This document shows positions 11,619 through 21,590 of a stretch of DNA of 64,000 nt, one piece after another (the first letter of the stretch is position 1; the number at the start of each line of letters is the position of its first letter). Both the position numbers and the translations under genes were made by a program. Source of the stretch: Xanthostigma xanthostigma (lineage: Eukaryota; Arthropoda; Insecta; Raphidioptera; Raphidiidae); contig OY754470.1 of assembly GCA_963575645.1 (NCBI GenBank), positions 23,542,501 through 23,606,500 on the forward strand, written 5' to 3'. Under the pieces are notes generated by a model. It saw only the letters and a list, made by a program, of their open reading frames with translations, was not told where the DNA came from and made no database searches.

Positions 11619-11835
11619 CAAGAGCGCAGATAAGGGGGGGATAAAGGGGGTAATTACTTAAATTAATTAAAATAAAATTTAGAAATACCTACATCTTGAA
11701 AAAAGAAATATAAAATTGGTTTGGGAATTAATATTTTGCTTGACACCTTCCTTCCTGAGTATTCTTGTGTGATATTACTAAAACTTAAAAAAATATTGAT
11801 TTTTCTGCCTTACCCCTCCCGGGGCTCGCTCATTT
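11619..11835 (-). mobile_element. hAT-type MITE, CAAGGGCGTAGA family, copy 3 (minus, truncated)
   Basis: The left boundary reads 'caagagcgcagataagg', related to the CAAGGGCGTAGA terminus. The interior, read on the minus strand, matches the copies at 7400 and 24329: 'caagaatactcaggaaggaa' and 'gtcaagcaaaatattaattc'. The opposite terminus is not recognisable and no target duplication is seen. Confidence 0.6.
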
Positions 11836-12114
11836 TTTTATTATAAAATAAACTTCTTTATGATGACTATAGTGGTCGCCAACTGGTCGAAATTCGACTG
11901 TAATTCATTAAATATTTAAGTTATCGAGGTTCTTTTGTCATTATATGAATTTCTCCTGAATTGATTTTACCTGTGTTAATTCGTACACATCGTGGTGACA
12001 CAAAAATTGTGAATTTCCCCTCATTAAAACGAAGAGAACGATGTATGTTCCATCAAAATGTGTGCGAATTAACACACTCAAATCGGTATTACACTTATTT
12101 CCTTCCTGTATTTA

Positions 12115-12460
12115 TTTACGACTATAGCGGTCCAGCCCGGTTTCACCCGGATGCAAAAGTACGAATGAGGGGGAGGAACATGAGTACGCACGTTCATCTT
12201 AGTTTAATGAGATGAATGCTGTGTCCAAATTTCATGATGATCGGAGTTACCGTTCAAAAGTTTTGTCGGACGTACAAATTTTGAATTATATTTTGCAACA
12301 TCTTATATTGATGCTTCGCTCCTATTGGTCCTATTCCTCGATAAATGAACTATCCAACAAAAAAAATTTCAATTAGAACCAGTAGTTCCCGAGATTAGCG
12401 CATTCAGCCAACCAACCAAACAAACAAACTTTTCAGCTTTATATATTAGTATAGATTTAA
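12115..12460 (+). mobile_element. RTE-like non-LTR retrotransposon 3' fragment
   Basis: The block 'aaccagtagttcccgagatt', then 'agcgcattcagcc' and a run of 'aaacaaac' leading to 'tttatatattagtatagat', is the usual 3' tail of RTE-type elements and their SINE passengers in insect genomes. Upstream, 'caaatttcatgatgatcgga' belongs to the same class. No reverse-transcriptase frame is left. The family assignment rests on remembered tail patterns, not on a search. Confidence 0.6.
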
Positions 12461-12884
12461 ATTTGTTTAAATCTATGTGGTCCCATCTCTTGTCTAGTGC
12501 ATACCTACTCATAGTCAATACACGCTTGATTTGTGTAGCCCAGATCTGTCCCATTGTCTCAGATGTATTGCGAGACAACTTGGCTGTGTTCAGTACATTA
12601 AGTTATTTTGAAACAACACAGAACGGTGTGTTATAGCATTAACTCTATATCTACCAGAAACACCTGCTATCGCAAGGACTACAACAACTAACCTATCCTT
12701 GTCACCTATGTGGACTTTCCCCGCACTACATACATGTGAGGGAACTTCCTAAATATACCCTACAGGTGTGCCAACTGTCAGTTTACATAATATCCAATTC
12801 AATTTCGTCTTTTTGCGAGTTTTTGGGATATTTTGTATGTGTAGTCGATTCTGCAAACTAAAACCCGACTTAAAAGTATGAAAC

Positions 12885-13071
12885 AAGAAAATATTCTCAT
12901 CTGAGGATATCCGTGGTCATATGCCACCTACTCTAACAAAATTACATTTAACAGTAGTAAGCGATCATAAGCTCTAGGGCAAAGTGCATCACGCTATACA
13001 TCTAGAGGGGCCTCATATAATATATGAGATGGCATACGACCACGGCTATCCTCAGATGAGAATATTTTCTT
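12885..13071. mobile_element. MITE with 42-bp terminal inverted repeats
   Basis: The left arm (12885-12926) starts 'aagaaaatattctcatctga' and the right arm (13030-13071) is its inverse with two mismatches. The pair also contains 'ccgtggtc'. The spacer is about 100 bp. The flanks do not show a clear target duplication. There is no coding potential. Confidence 0.8.
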
Positions 13072-13089
13072 ACTTTTTTTTGAACTTAT

Positions 13090-13312
13090 TTTTTATTTGT
13101 TTTCAATTTGCTCAACCCTGGGATCAAAATTTAAAAATAAATGTAGCCTATGTTACCCTGGGCCATAATAACGAATCGATTGACACCTTACTTATCAAAA
13201 TCGGATGAATAGTATAGGAGCTACGAAGGAACATCCGCAAATACAAACATACAGAGACTGCTAAACTCATAACCCTTCCTTTTGGCTTCGCCGCAGTCGG
13301 GTAAAAAGTATT
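13090..13312 (+). mobile_element. RTE-like non-LTR retrotransposon 3' tail
   Basis: The sequence has 'tatcaaaatcggatgaatag', then 'acatacagagactgc' and 'ttttggcttcgccgcagtcg' followed by 'ggtaaaaa'. I recognise this as a widespread insect RTE-type 3' end, well known from Lepidoptera. Only the terminal 200 bp or so is present. Confidence 0.65.
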
Positions 13313-13375
13313 CTACTTATCGTTTTATTATGAAAATATATGCTTCATACGAACGTGAATGGAAATTTAAACTAT

Positions 13376-14518
13376 GTAAGTACTAGGGAATGCAATCTCG
13401 CGAGATTGGGGATCGGACGAGATCTCGCGAGATTATGAAAATCAATCTCGCGAGATCTCGGCAATTTCGAGATCTCGCGAGATTGGTAGTTATGTGTATA
13501 AATTTTTGCAAATAATTACACTAATAAAATTGACATAGAAAAACATTAAAAGAACCAAGGTATTTTGAAATCAACATTTATTTTTACGAATATAGTTCTA
13601 TATACTTTTATGTATTTTACATACGAAATCAAAAAGATCAATTAAAGTGTCACACAAAAATAATAACATTTGAGATCAATCAAGTTAAAGGCTCATTTCG
13701 CCAAACTAGAATGATAAATAGAATAGAATTGAGAAGTGAAAAATCATCAAATTGGAAACATTTCCATACTACAAACTATTTTGGAAGTAGCTTCTTAGAA
13801 AGCACAAGTTGTCTAGAGTGTCGTCACCTAACCTACATCTTATTTTGCAGGCTAGATAGCCAGCCGCTGAGAACGCCCTTTCCGATTCTACACTAGTCGG
13901 AACTATAGTTGTAAGACAGTTATCACTGAACTGCAAAAGTTCTCCTTTTGACCCCCCGGACTCGTATAGATTCATTTCTTTCTTTAACAATGAGTCCAGC
14001 GAAATCGTTACTTTCCTAGGGTCTTTGCAGGCAGTGATTGCTTCCTCCAGTTCTGCTTGCAAAGAAAGATTGCCTGCCTCATTCAGTCTCTGGGAAAGGG
14101 ATGAGAGGGGCTCATCATCCTCATCAGGGGTGGCAGTGGCAGCAGGCATAGGTGATGTTGTTGTGATTGACTCAGTCTGTGTCATACCATGCCGCGGATG
14201 CAGGCGCTGTATTAGTGTTTTAAGTTCAGTTCGAACTACACTTTTCGGGAGTAATTTAAAGGTTTCATTTTCATCCCTCGCAAACTCTTCTTTATCTTCT
14301 TGGTATTTAGCTGGGTTTCTTAGATATAACAAGCGCTCCGTCTGTGTCAGTTCGCGCGCTGCTGCGCGTCGAATATGATGTTTTCATGCTCGAGTTCAAT
14401 CTCGCTAATCTCGCGAGATCTCGCCCATTTTTTGACCGAGATTAATCTCGCAAAAAAGGGCCGAGATCTCGCGAGATCGAGATCTCGCGAGAACGAGATT
14501 GCATTCCCTAGTAAGTAC
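13376..14518 (-). mobile_element. hAT transposon relic, TCTCGCGAGA family, perfect 8-bp duplication
   Basis: The element (13384-14510, 1127 bp) is flanked by GTAAGTAC at 13376-13383 and 14511-14518. Its ends are TAGGGAATGCAATCTCGCGA and the inverse. The palindrome TCTCGCGAGA (or a one-base variant) is repeated several times in both subterminal regions, at 13398-13490 and 14400-14495, a likely array of transposase binding sites. It encodes only the C-terminal part of a hAT transposase (see 13769-14332), so it is an internally deleted, non-autonomous copy. Confidence 0.93.
13769..14332 (-). pseudogene. hAT transposase C-terminal fragment (hATC dimerisation domain)
   Basis: This frame of 187 residues ends with the hAT dimerisation motif. 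It has PTSVESERAFSAAGY, then RCRLGDDTLDNLCFLRSYF, matching the family pattern of proline, S-x-E-R-x-F-S, R-x-x-L and a final hydrophobic stretch. Full hAT transposases are around 600 residues with an N-terminal BED zinc finger and an RNase-H-like core; both are absent here. The frame stays open upstream for about 13 more codons to a TGA near 14370. The N-terminal part has a low-complexity stretch rich in T, P and A followed by DEDDE. It sits between the two terminal inverted repeats, so it is the remnant of the element's own gene. It cannot catalyse transposition. It could still be expressed as a dimerisation fragment, but nothing here shows that. Confidence 0.9.
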
Positions 14519-15140
14519 ATAATATAAAATATTCAATCTTGTTTATCAGCATTATACGAATTTTGAGAGCTTTAAGCAACTTCGCTCCACGTTCTGTACT
14601 ATTGAGCGCTTATCATGCCTACGTGGGGTCAAACATTCGATACGGAATCATCTTTTGGGGCAATTCTCCATACATTCAGGATTTGTTCATTATCCAGAAA
14701 CGCTGCATAAGAACTATAAGTAATGTTGGACCCAGAGAATCGTGCAGACCGCTATTCAATGGCATAAAACTACTCACCATTTATGACATTTTCATTTACG
14801 AATGTTCAATATTCTGCAAAAAATATCCGCACCTCTTTATGAACAATGTATGCCAACATGAGTACGACACTAGAACGAGAAGCCACTTCGTAACATCTTT
14901 TCTCGCAGTCAACAAAGGTTCTATGAATATTATCATTAAAATTTATAATCATTTGCCTCTAAATATTAAAAATTTAAACTTACCGAAATTTAAAAGGGAA
15001 CTCAAAAGTATGTTGTTACGTCATAATTTTTGTAATATTAACGAATTTTTATCCACTGTATTGTAATATTTTTGTAATTGACGTTTTCCACACTACACAT
15101 GTAGTACATTACGGAAATAAAGAAATTATTATTATAATAC
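14515..15140 (+). pseudogene. Jockey-like LINE: C-terminal end of reverse transcriptase protein plus 3' UTR
   Basis: The frame to the stop at 15064-15066 reads, among others, LSAYHAYVGSNIRYGIIFWG, then IQKRCIRTI, CRPLFNGIKLLTIYDIFIYE and HEYDTRTRS. This is the typical C-terminal region after the reverse transcriptase core in Jockey/CR1-type proteins (the 'YGIIFWG ... QKR ... CRPLF ... ILT' pattern). The catalytic reverse transcriptase and the endonuclease are missing. The hAT element's right target duplication lies immediately to the left, so the hAT probably cut into or landed beside this LINE. The 3' UTR ends 'aaataaagaaattattatta', a TTA-type tail like that at 51170. The frame has no internal stop, so the copy is fairly young, but it cannot move by itself. 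Confidence 0.8.
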
Positions 15141-15141
15141 A

Positions 15142-16384
15142 AATCATCATACATTACCAAGGCCGCCCTAAGGCGCCAATCTTTTAGAGTAGGTTTCAAA
15201 TATGTCACAAACCACACTTATGCGTCGAGTTGGGGACTTTTGTGACGTTAACAAAATAAAAAAAAATTGTTGAAGTCTCTCTGTCTCCCTCGGTTTCCTA
15301 CCATTTCTGTAATATTACCGGAAATTAATAATAATTATATCATCATAACAAGCCGTGAGGTGGATCATTCATTGGGACTACACAAGTGCGGTTTGAGGTC
15401 CACACGACCAACTTCCCAGTATGATCATTGATCAATATGTATTGAATATTAAATGTGAAACTTTATAATCATGTGATTACAAAATCTAAAAAAAAAATCA
15501 AGACAGTGGCACTTTATAGATCCTTTCAATGAAAATTATTTTGAACAAGATAGTTGTAAGAGTTTAGCTCATATTTTCTTACAGTATTTTTTATATGAGT
15601 GTCATATTTCTATTATTTAGCGGAGACAAGAACCACTGCTATATTAACTTCAAAAACCGTCCGATGTCACTAGTGTACCTGTCAATATTTATTAGAACTA
15701 CTTGGTTTATTAAAGATCTTCAAAGTGATTTTGATAGTGCTATTAATAATAATTATAAATCCTCAAAACGGTATCAACACATTGCAATGATACATTTCTA
15801 GGTTAAGGTATGATATTTGTCAAGCAACGATTGCGACCCAAAATGTCATCCGAACATTACGGAACCCTAACAAGTGTATGTACAACGCGTGTTTGGCCGA
15901 TTTTTGTACGTAAAGAACGCTTTTTACTGATAGTAATTTAGAAGAGGTAATTAAATAACACATGTTTTTTTTTTTGAAGAAGACTGTTTTTACCCACGAC
16001 GGAATAAAGAAGGTATATGCGTTTAGGCTGAAAGATTGTTTGTATACCTACTCGAATGTCGCCATTTATCTGGAAAACAGTTTGATCAATTCATATTCGG
16101 TTTTTTGTAAAGGGTTTGTAATTAATCTACGATGGTTATTAGATAGATGTTACGATGGTAAATAGCCAGGGGGCACTGCAAAAAAAACGAATATTGCCAA
16201 TTATCGTGAAAATGAATTGTACACCACAGGCAATTAAAATGTTCCAACACGCCTGAAGAAGTATATAATATTTTGCTAGAAATCTCTTAAAAGATTCAAA
16301 TAAAATAAAAAACAAAATTAAAATTTTTGAAAAAACCCACGACGGATGTATGTAAGCTTTGTAACTGTAAAAGGATTAAATACA
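15142..16384. other. No gene recognised
   Basis: The segment near 15157, 'aaggccgccctaaggcgcc', resembles a hAT terminus, but no partner end was found. The rest has short ORFs without family features. Confidence 0.35.
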
Positions 16385-16640
16385 ATTTTAAAATCCCCCG
16401 GCTGAAAGGAGATAAGTAACCAAAGAAAATCCGTCAGGGCTGCCATTCGCTGCCCTGAATTAAGAATAGGAAAATATCAATTGAAGACTACAATTAATTA
16501 TATTTACGTATCCAATGTGATTTCAATCAGTTACATACTCTAAAATTGCAATATTTTAGTTCATTTCAGCGCAGAGAATGGCAGCCCCCGACGGATTTTC
16601 TTTGGTTACTTACCTCCTTTTAGTCGGGGGGTTTTAAAAT
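16385..16640. mobile_element. MITE with about 60-bp inverted repeats and TTTTAAAA flanks
   Basis: The left arm starts 'cccccggctgaaaggagata', then 'agtaaccaaagaaaatccgt' and 'gctgccattc'. The right arm is the inverse with a few changes. The junctions on both sides read TTTTAAAA, which contains TTAA and would suit a TTAA-target family (piggyBac or Kolobok type). No coding capacity. Confidence 0.75.
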
Positions 16641-16905
16641 TTTTGAAGTGAAAACTTCTTTAGCGGCGTTGTACACTTTTTTTGTAATGGGTAAAAAATG
16701 TTAAACTCGCGTCAGATCGAAAATTCGTAAGACCTGATCGAAAATGCGTAAGACCTGATCGAAAATCGTAAGACGAAAACTTTTGTGCACTTTTTTTGTA
16801 ATGGGTAAAAAATGTTAAACTCGCGTCAGGACACGTGACCTGATCGAAAATTCGTAAGACGTTAATATTCAAGTTTTCACTTCTGCCGGCACTCTCGGAG
16901 TGCAA
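16641..16905. repeat. Short tandem duplications bounded by GAAGTGAAAACTT
   Basis: 'tttttgtaatgggtaaaaaa', continuing 'tgttaaactcgcgtcag', occurs at about 16674-16715 and again at 16788-16829. 'cctgatcgaaaattcgtaag' or a close variant occurs four times between 16713 and 16860. The block starts with 'gaagtgaaaactt' and ends with its inverse 'aagttttcacttc', so it may be a small inverted-repeat element. The apparent minus-strand ORF simply reads through the repeats. Confidence 0.6.
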
Positions 16906-16919
16906 CCCGTCTTTTTTTT

Positions 16920-17951
16920 AATCCTTTTTTGTCCATAGCTATGGACACGTACCTTTGTATATTATATTCGGCCTGTATTAAACAATACGGCCATCAATAT
17001 TACGTCTACATACAAGCCTATGCATGCACACAAGCACACGTGCGCAGATTTACATGCCAAATACGTATTTTGATAGGTTATATATAGTAATAAATCCGTA
17101 TATTCCTGTGGGTGCTATTCGGGACATGTATACCGCATATTATACAATGTCTAATGTTTACCGTGTATGTGTACAGCGCGGGCACGTGTATTACTGTACA
17201 CAGATATACACGCAGAATCGTACATCCGTACAACGTGCTCCTCAATAAGAATATTGAAATCAAATTTTGTGTCTTAGAAATAATGTCCAAGACACTGAAT
17301 ATTTCGAGAGAAAACATTCGATTATTAAAAGATTTAGAGAAGCTATTCGAAGTGTTTCGAATCATTTTTATACCTAGGAGTTACGATCGATGCATTCTCC
17401 AGTAATAAATTGTTACAGATACTACGCTCCAAGGGTAATAGATTACAGAGGTTGCCTCATTCTATCTGACCAATCAGCGCAACAATGAAAATATCAAAAT
17501 CGTCATTTATATTTAGCTAGAGAACTATTTCTTAGCTTAAAAATTTAATTTATTGCAAACAATATCATTATTTGGTTCTTTGATTTCTTTGACATAGGTA
17601 TGTTAAACACTGCCATTAAAGTTTTATAAACAACAGCTGTTGCCACGTAATCAATAAACTAGTCCGCCAGATGACGTCATTCCCCCACTGCTATCCAACC
17701 TCTGTATTCTACCAACCTTGACTACGTTCTTTGTTTACTCTTTGAAACACTGCAGTACTTTCGTCTTTTATCTGCCTCTGTTGTATGGAGCACTGCATGC
17801 AGGTGCCTCTCTCAAATCTCACAATCGAAAACGATAGCTAAATTTATTCGTTACAATAATAATATATCGAAGACATAGACAGATCGCAAAGTACACAAGC
17901 ACTCGAGATAATAATTGCATTTGCACAGTATTGAATACGATTGTTTACGTC
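16920..17951. other. No gene recognised
   Basis: The region 17020-17250 has alternating purine-pyrimidine runs (acac, tata, gtgt), giving overlapping short ORFs on both strands. I see no family features. Confidence 0.35.
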
Positions 17952-18793
17952 TTTTATCTTAGGGATGTCGGATGTGAAAAAAATATCGGTATATCGATGT
18001 ATCGATATTTATAAAAATATCAATATCAACGTCGATATATCGAGGAAAAAATATCACTACATTGATATATAATAGTGTGGATGAGCAATACGAAATGATT
18101 TTGACAAATTCGTATTGTTACAATGTGCTACAGAGAATTTAACACATTTTTGAAAATCGACCATTTTTCGGAGCTCATAGCTAGGCAAAGATTGGAGATA
18201 GATAAAAAGTGTGAATGCTAAAGTTGTAGAGAATTTTATCAGCTTTCATTATGTATTACAACAAAATTTCGTACGACGTACCGTTTTCGACATGAAAGCA
18301 AAAAACCAAAAAACGGGACCTTCTTTGTGCTCCCCCCCTTCGGGCGTACCTCGGAGGGGCAAGGACTTTTAGTATGTTTATCTCCTAACTAGTCCAAACA
18401 AAGTTCCTAAGTCAAATGTTTTGCTTTCGACTTTTCCATCTAGAATTATTCGTTGCTTAAGCTATGAAGGTATTTTTACTAGCATTTCTTTTAATTACGC
18501 AATATAATAATTACAAAAATATCAAAAACTGAAAGCTATCTTCTAACTAATATTTATTGTATTAGGCAAACCAGTATTTGTCCGGTAGTGAAAGTATCCT
18601 TTACGGTTTTGGATTCTAGTGACTTTAGTTACATAAATAAAAAATATATATCGTTTTTGATACATTTTTCGATATTGGATATTTTGTATCGATATATCGG
18701 ATCAAAATATATCGGATAAAAATATCGATGTTTTCAATTAAAAATATCGATACGTCGTTATATTGATACTTTTTCAACATCCCTATTTTATCT
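17952..18793. mobile_element. hAT MITE with ATATCGATAT-rich ends and perfect 8-bp duplication
   Basis: The element (17960-18785, 826 bp) is flanked by TTTTATCT on both sides (17952-17959 and 18786-18793). The ends are TAGGGATGTCGGATG and, inverted, TAGGGATGTTGAAAA. Both subterminal regions are packed with 'atatcgat' and similar palindromes over about 120 bp. The interior contains the 230-bp block shared with 26190-26405. There is no coding capacity. Confidence 0.9.
18200..18430 (+). repeat. Conserved 230-bp block, copy 1 (inside a hAT MITE)
   Basis: It runs from 'gtagagaattttatcagctt' to 'tttcgacttttccatcta' and is nearly identical to 26190-26405. Landmarks: 'aatttcgtacgacgtaccgt', 'aaaaaaccaaaaaacgggac', 'cgggcgtacctcgg'. 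No ORF is conserved between the two. Confidence 0.75.
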
Positions 18794-19687
18794 GTCTGTT
18801 CTATGAAGTACTATATGCAGTGTGACTCTTTCAAAACTGACAATCGAAACTGACAGCAAAATTTGTTCGACTTAAGTACGTTTTATGTAGATGAACATAA
18901 ATCTTATTGAATAGAAAAATAATAATAAAATCGTTCAGCAATTACAGAAGATATGAAGCTTGAAGTCGATTATTTTACAATAGGTTACGGCTGTAGTTTT
19001 TCGGAATATATTTTGATGTAACCTATATACTAGTCCATATATATTTACATAAATATGTATGTATATTATATAGAATGCCCTTCTTTTGTCCCCAAGGATT
19101 TTAATATAATGAAAAAATATGTGTAGGTAGATATCTATTTTTATTCCAAATATGTAGGTACTAGGTACTATAGATGTTACATTAAGGGATATCTTTGAAA
19201 GACGTTGGATAAATAACTTGAATGATGAAGGTCCAACATGCCTCGGTTATGCTAAAAGCATCATGAATGTCATATATTAATACTAAAATTGTCGAAAAAT
19301 GTTTCACGCTTATGTAACTAAAGCCTTTAAAGATGATTGCGTTGCGTAATATTCATTTTCAAAATTCATATTGATAAATTGAAACTGGGTCTAATCTGAA
19401 TATACTTAATAGTTCGAGAATGTAAAATAATGTGTTAAAGCAATGCAAGTCTAACAAAAAAAATTATTTTTAACTCTTTTAATAACTTCACTATGTATGT
19501 TTGTAAGTATGTATTAACAACATCTTTCAATTTAATTTTCGCCCTATTTGAGACGTCTGAATAATTTGAAATTTTGCACACGTATTAAAAACACATAACA
19601 ATACAATGATTTGTATAAATATTTATAAATAATTTATATAAATATATATTTAATGTAGTCATTTGAGTGTTGGTTTTTGGGTTATAA
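18794..19687. other. No gene recognised
   Basis: AT-rich DNA with short 'gtatgtatg' microsatellite stretches at about 19490-19515. No supported gene or element boundary. Confidence 0.35.
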
Positions 19688-19966
19688 TTAAAATTAGAGT
19701 TTAAAAATCTCCAAAAAACACTATTTTATAGCAAAGTGATCTTCAAGTAAAAAGTAATTCTTAAATATAAAGATTTTGTTCAACAGCGATACGAAATCTC
19801 TCAACTTGCTATAGGGGAACATCCTATCGCTGTTAAACAAAATCTTTATATTACACGCTTTATATTAGTTTCACTTGTAAGTTTGTATGTATGTATGTAA
19901 GTATGTATGTTTGTAAACTCGTTTGGACTACAGCAAATGGTATAATATGCCAGCACTGTAAGTACA

Positions 19967-20055
19967 CTGGCTAGCCGTGCGGTCTAAGGCACGGGTTTTC
20001 GTTGACGTCGACTCTCGGAATCACGGGTCGTGGGTTCTAATCCCGTCCACGCCGA
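19967..20055 (+). tRNA. tRNA-like module of class II (Leu/Ser type), probably a pseudogene
   Basis: The D-arm 'tagccgtgcggtctaaggc', a longer than usual variable region, a B box GGTTCTAATCC and the 3' strand 'gtccacgcc' resemble a tRNA-Leu or tRNA-Ser with a long variable arm. The 5' acceptor strand 'ggctagcc' does not pair well with the 3' strand, so it is probably not functional. It lies inside the TTAA foldback element and could drive polymerase III transcription of part of it. Confidence 0.55.
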
Positions 20056-20097
20056 AAACAAAAATTGTTTTTTTCGGCAAATTTTTGACAATAAATC

Positions 20098-20270
20098 GAA
20101 CTAAAAAGTGGAAAATAAATATAGTTTAAAAAAAACTAAAAAACACGCTTTATATCAAACTAAAAAGTGAAAAATATATATAGTTTAAAAAAAAACTAAA
20201 AAACACGCTTTATATCGAACTAAAAAGTAAAAAATATTTTTTTTTAAAATAAGCTTAAAACAATAATGAA
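20098..20270 (+). repeat. Tandem repeat of about 60 bp, three units
   Basis: Each unit begins 'aactaaaaagt' followed by 'aaaata' and ends 'ctaaaaaacacgctttatat'. The third unit is cut short at 20262 where the long palindrome begins. An inverted trace occurs at 20402-20460. Confidence 0.75.
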
Positions 20271-20649
20271 TAAAAAATACAAGTATTATTGTGAAAAAAG
20301 CGAGGGGCGCCCGATGTACGAAAATGTGGAACAAAGCGCCCCACGCTTTTTTCACAATAATACTTGTATTTTTTATTCATTATTATTTTAAGCTTATTTT
20401 AAAAAAAATTATTTTTTACTTTTTAGTTCGATACCTATTAATAGTGTGTTTTTTAGTTTTTTTAAACTATATTTATTTAAAATTACTTTTTACTTAAATA
20501 TCACTTTGCAATAAAAGAGTGTTTTTTGGAGTTTTTTAAACTCTAATTTTAATAGATCACTAAGTATTATGGGCCGTGATTGTACCGACCGGTTGCTATT
20601 TTAAGCGGTCGGACGTGTCTCGACCGATCTGTCAGCCATACGTGTCGTA

Positions 20650-20775
20650 TTATCAATACTAACGGATCTTTGAAACTACTCATCCAATTTCAAATTTTTT
20701 TCACCAATATAATGGACTTTCAGGATGGAGACAGGCTATATATTATCGCGTTAAAATAAAAGCGCTTTTCGTGGA
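20650..20775 (-). mobile_element. RTE-like 3' fragment (minus strand)
   Basis: On the minus strand, 'aaaagcgcttttattttaa', 'ggtccat'-like and 'ggatgagtagtttc' blocks match the plus-strand fragment at 38110-38200. It is short and has no ORF. Confidence 0.5.
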
Positions 20776-20898
20776 GACCAATTTTGCAACGTAAGTCGCA
20801 ACAACAACATGGTGGCAATCTAAAAATTTGGGCGAACCGGACCGGGTCGCTAGTACTAAGTACGCTGGTGACATTCGGAGCTGTGGAATGAGTTAAAT

Positions 20899-21528
20899 AT
20901 GTATTATAGTGATGTGTCCACATGACTCTTTATTGGGAGCTGGCTCCGTGCGCTCCGCTCTCTAAAAAGAGTCGCTCAGAGCGAGTCGTTCAAAGGAGCG
21001 ACACTAGATAATACGCACTACACAAGAGTGCAGACTGCAGAGGTGTGAACTGTCATCATACATGCTCAGGAGTGACGTAGCACTGCACAATGCACAGCAC
21101 AATACACACACTCAGCCTTGAGCTCATTTTAATATGATTCTGATCTTATATAATTTGCATTTTGGATAAACTATAAACTATAATAAAAGCTTAACAATAA
21201 TAATGTTTATTGTTACAATATTATATCTTTGTCAATGTGAATGGTTTAAGTCACTGTAAGCCTAGTACTATTGCAATTACCGTGTGTCATTCACCATTAA
21301 ATGACTCAGCAAAGATAACTCCGTACGTGCAAAATTTACTAGTGCCTCTGTGGCCTGTCCTGTGTGCGTTCTGTAAATGTGCGAATGCAACAATACAAAA
21401 TAGCTCAGCACAGAGCAATGGCGCTCGGAGTGAGTCATTCCAAAAAAAAGAGCGTCTCGCTCCGCTCCGAGAAAGGAGTCGTTCATTATAAACGACTCGC
21501 TCAGGAGTGACACATCACTAATGTATTA
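20899..21528. mobile_element. hAT MITE (TAGTGATGTGTCC ends) with perfect 8-bp duplication
   Basis: The element (20907-21520, 614 bp) is flanked by ATGTATTA at 20899-20906 and 21521-21528. The ends TAGTGATGTGTCC and GACACATCACTA are inverted. The subterminal zones are full of 'gagcgga' and 'gagtcg' motifs in both orientations. The terminal dodecamer is shared with the hAT copies at 41391 and 46175 and the fragments at 29435 and 63121, but the interior is different. No transposase. Confidence 0.92.
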
Positions 21529-21540
21529 ACTATTAATTTA

Positions 21541-21590
21541 TTATTTGAAGAGTTCTATTCGGACGTTAATCAAAGATTTGAATTAATTTA
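21541..21590 (-). repeat. Short match to the Penelope-like insertion at 30567-30836
   Basis: On the minus strand, 'caaatctttgattaacgtc' followed by 'gaatagaactcttcaaataa' matches 30567-30606, the left end of the Penelope-like insertion. Only about 45 bp are shared. Confidence 0.5.

Larger units (their letters stand above)
19688..20552. mobile_element. Composite TTAA-flanked foldback element with 50-bp terminal inverted repeats
   Basis: The element (19692-20548) is bounded by TTAA at 19688-19691 and 20549-20552. The ends, 'aattagagtttaaaaa' and its inverse, extend as inverted repeats for about 50 bp. Inside, from left to right: a 27-bp-arm palindrome at 19767-19851; a tATG-type microsatellite at 19878-19915; a tRNA-like module at 19967-20055; three tandem 60-bp units starting at about 20098, 20158 and 20219; and a palindrome with about 60-bp arms centred near 20325. 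The last tandem unit is also mirrored at 20402-20460. No transposase is encoded. Confidence 0.85.

Noticed and set aside
15155-15180. 'aaggccgccctaaggcgcc' as a hAT terminus
   Set aside because: No partner terminus or duplication within a few kilobases.
16660-16905. Minus-strand ORF with repeated DASLTFFTHYKKS
   Set aside because: The repeated peptide is just the translation of the tandem DNA duplications.
20098-20270. CRISPR-like array
   Set aside because: The repeats are direct tandem units of 60 bp without spacers, in a eukaryotic transposon.
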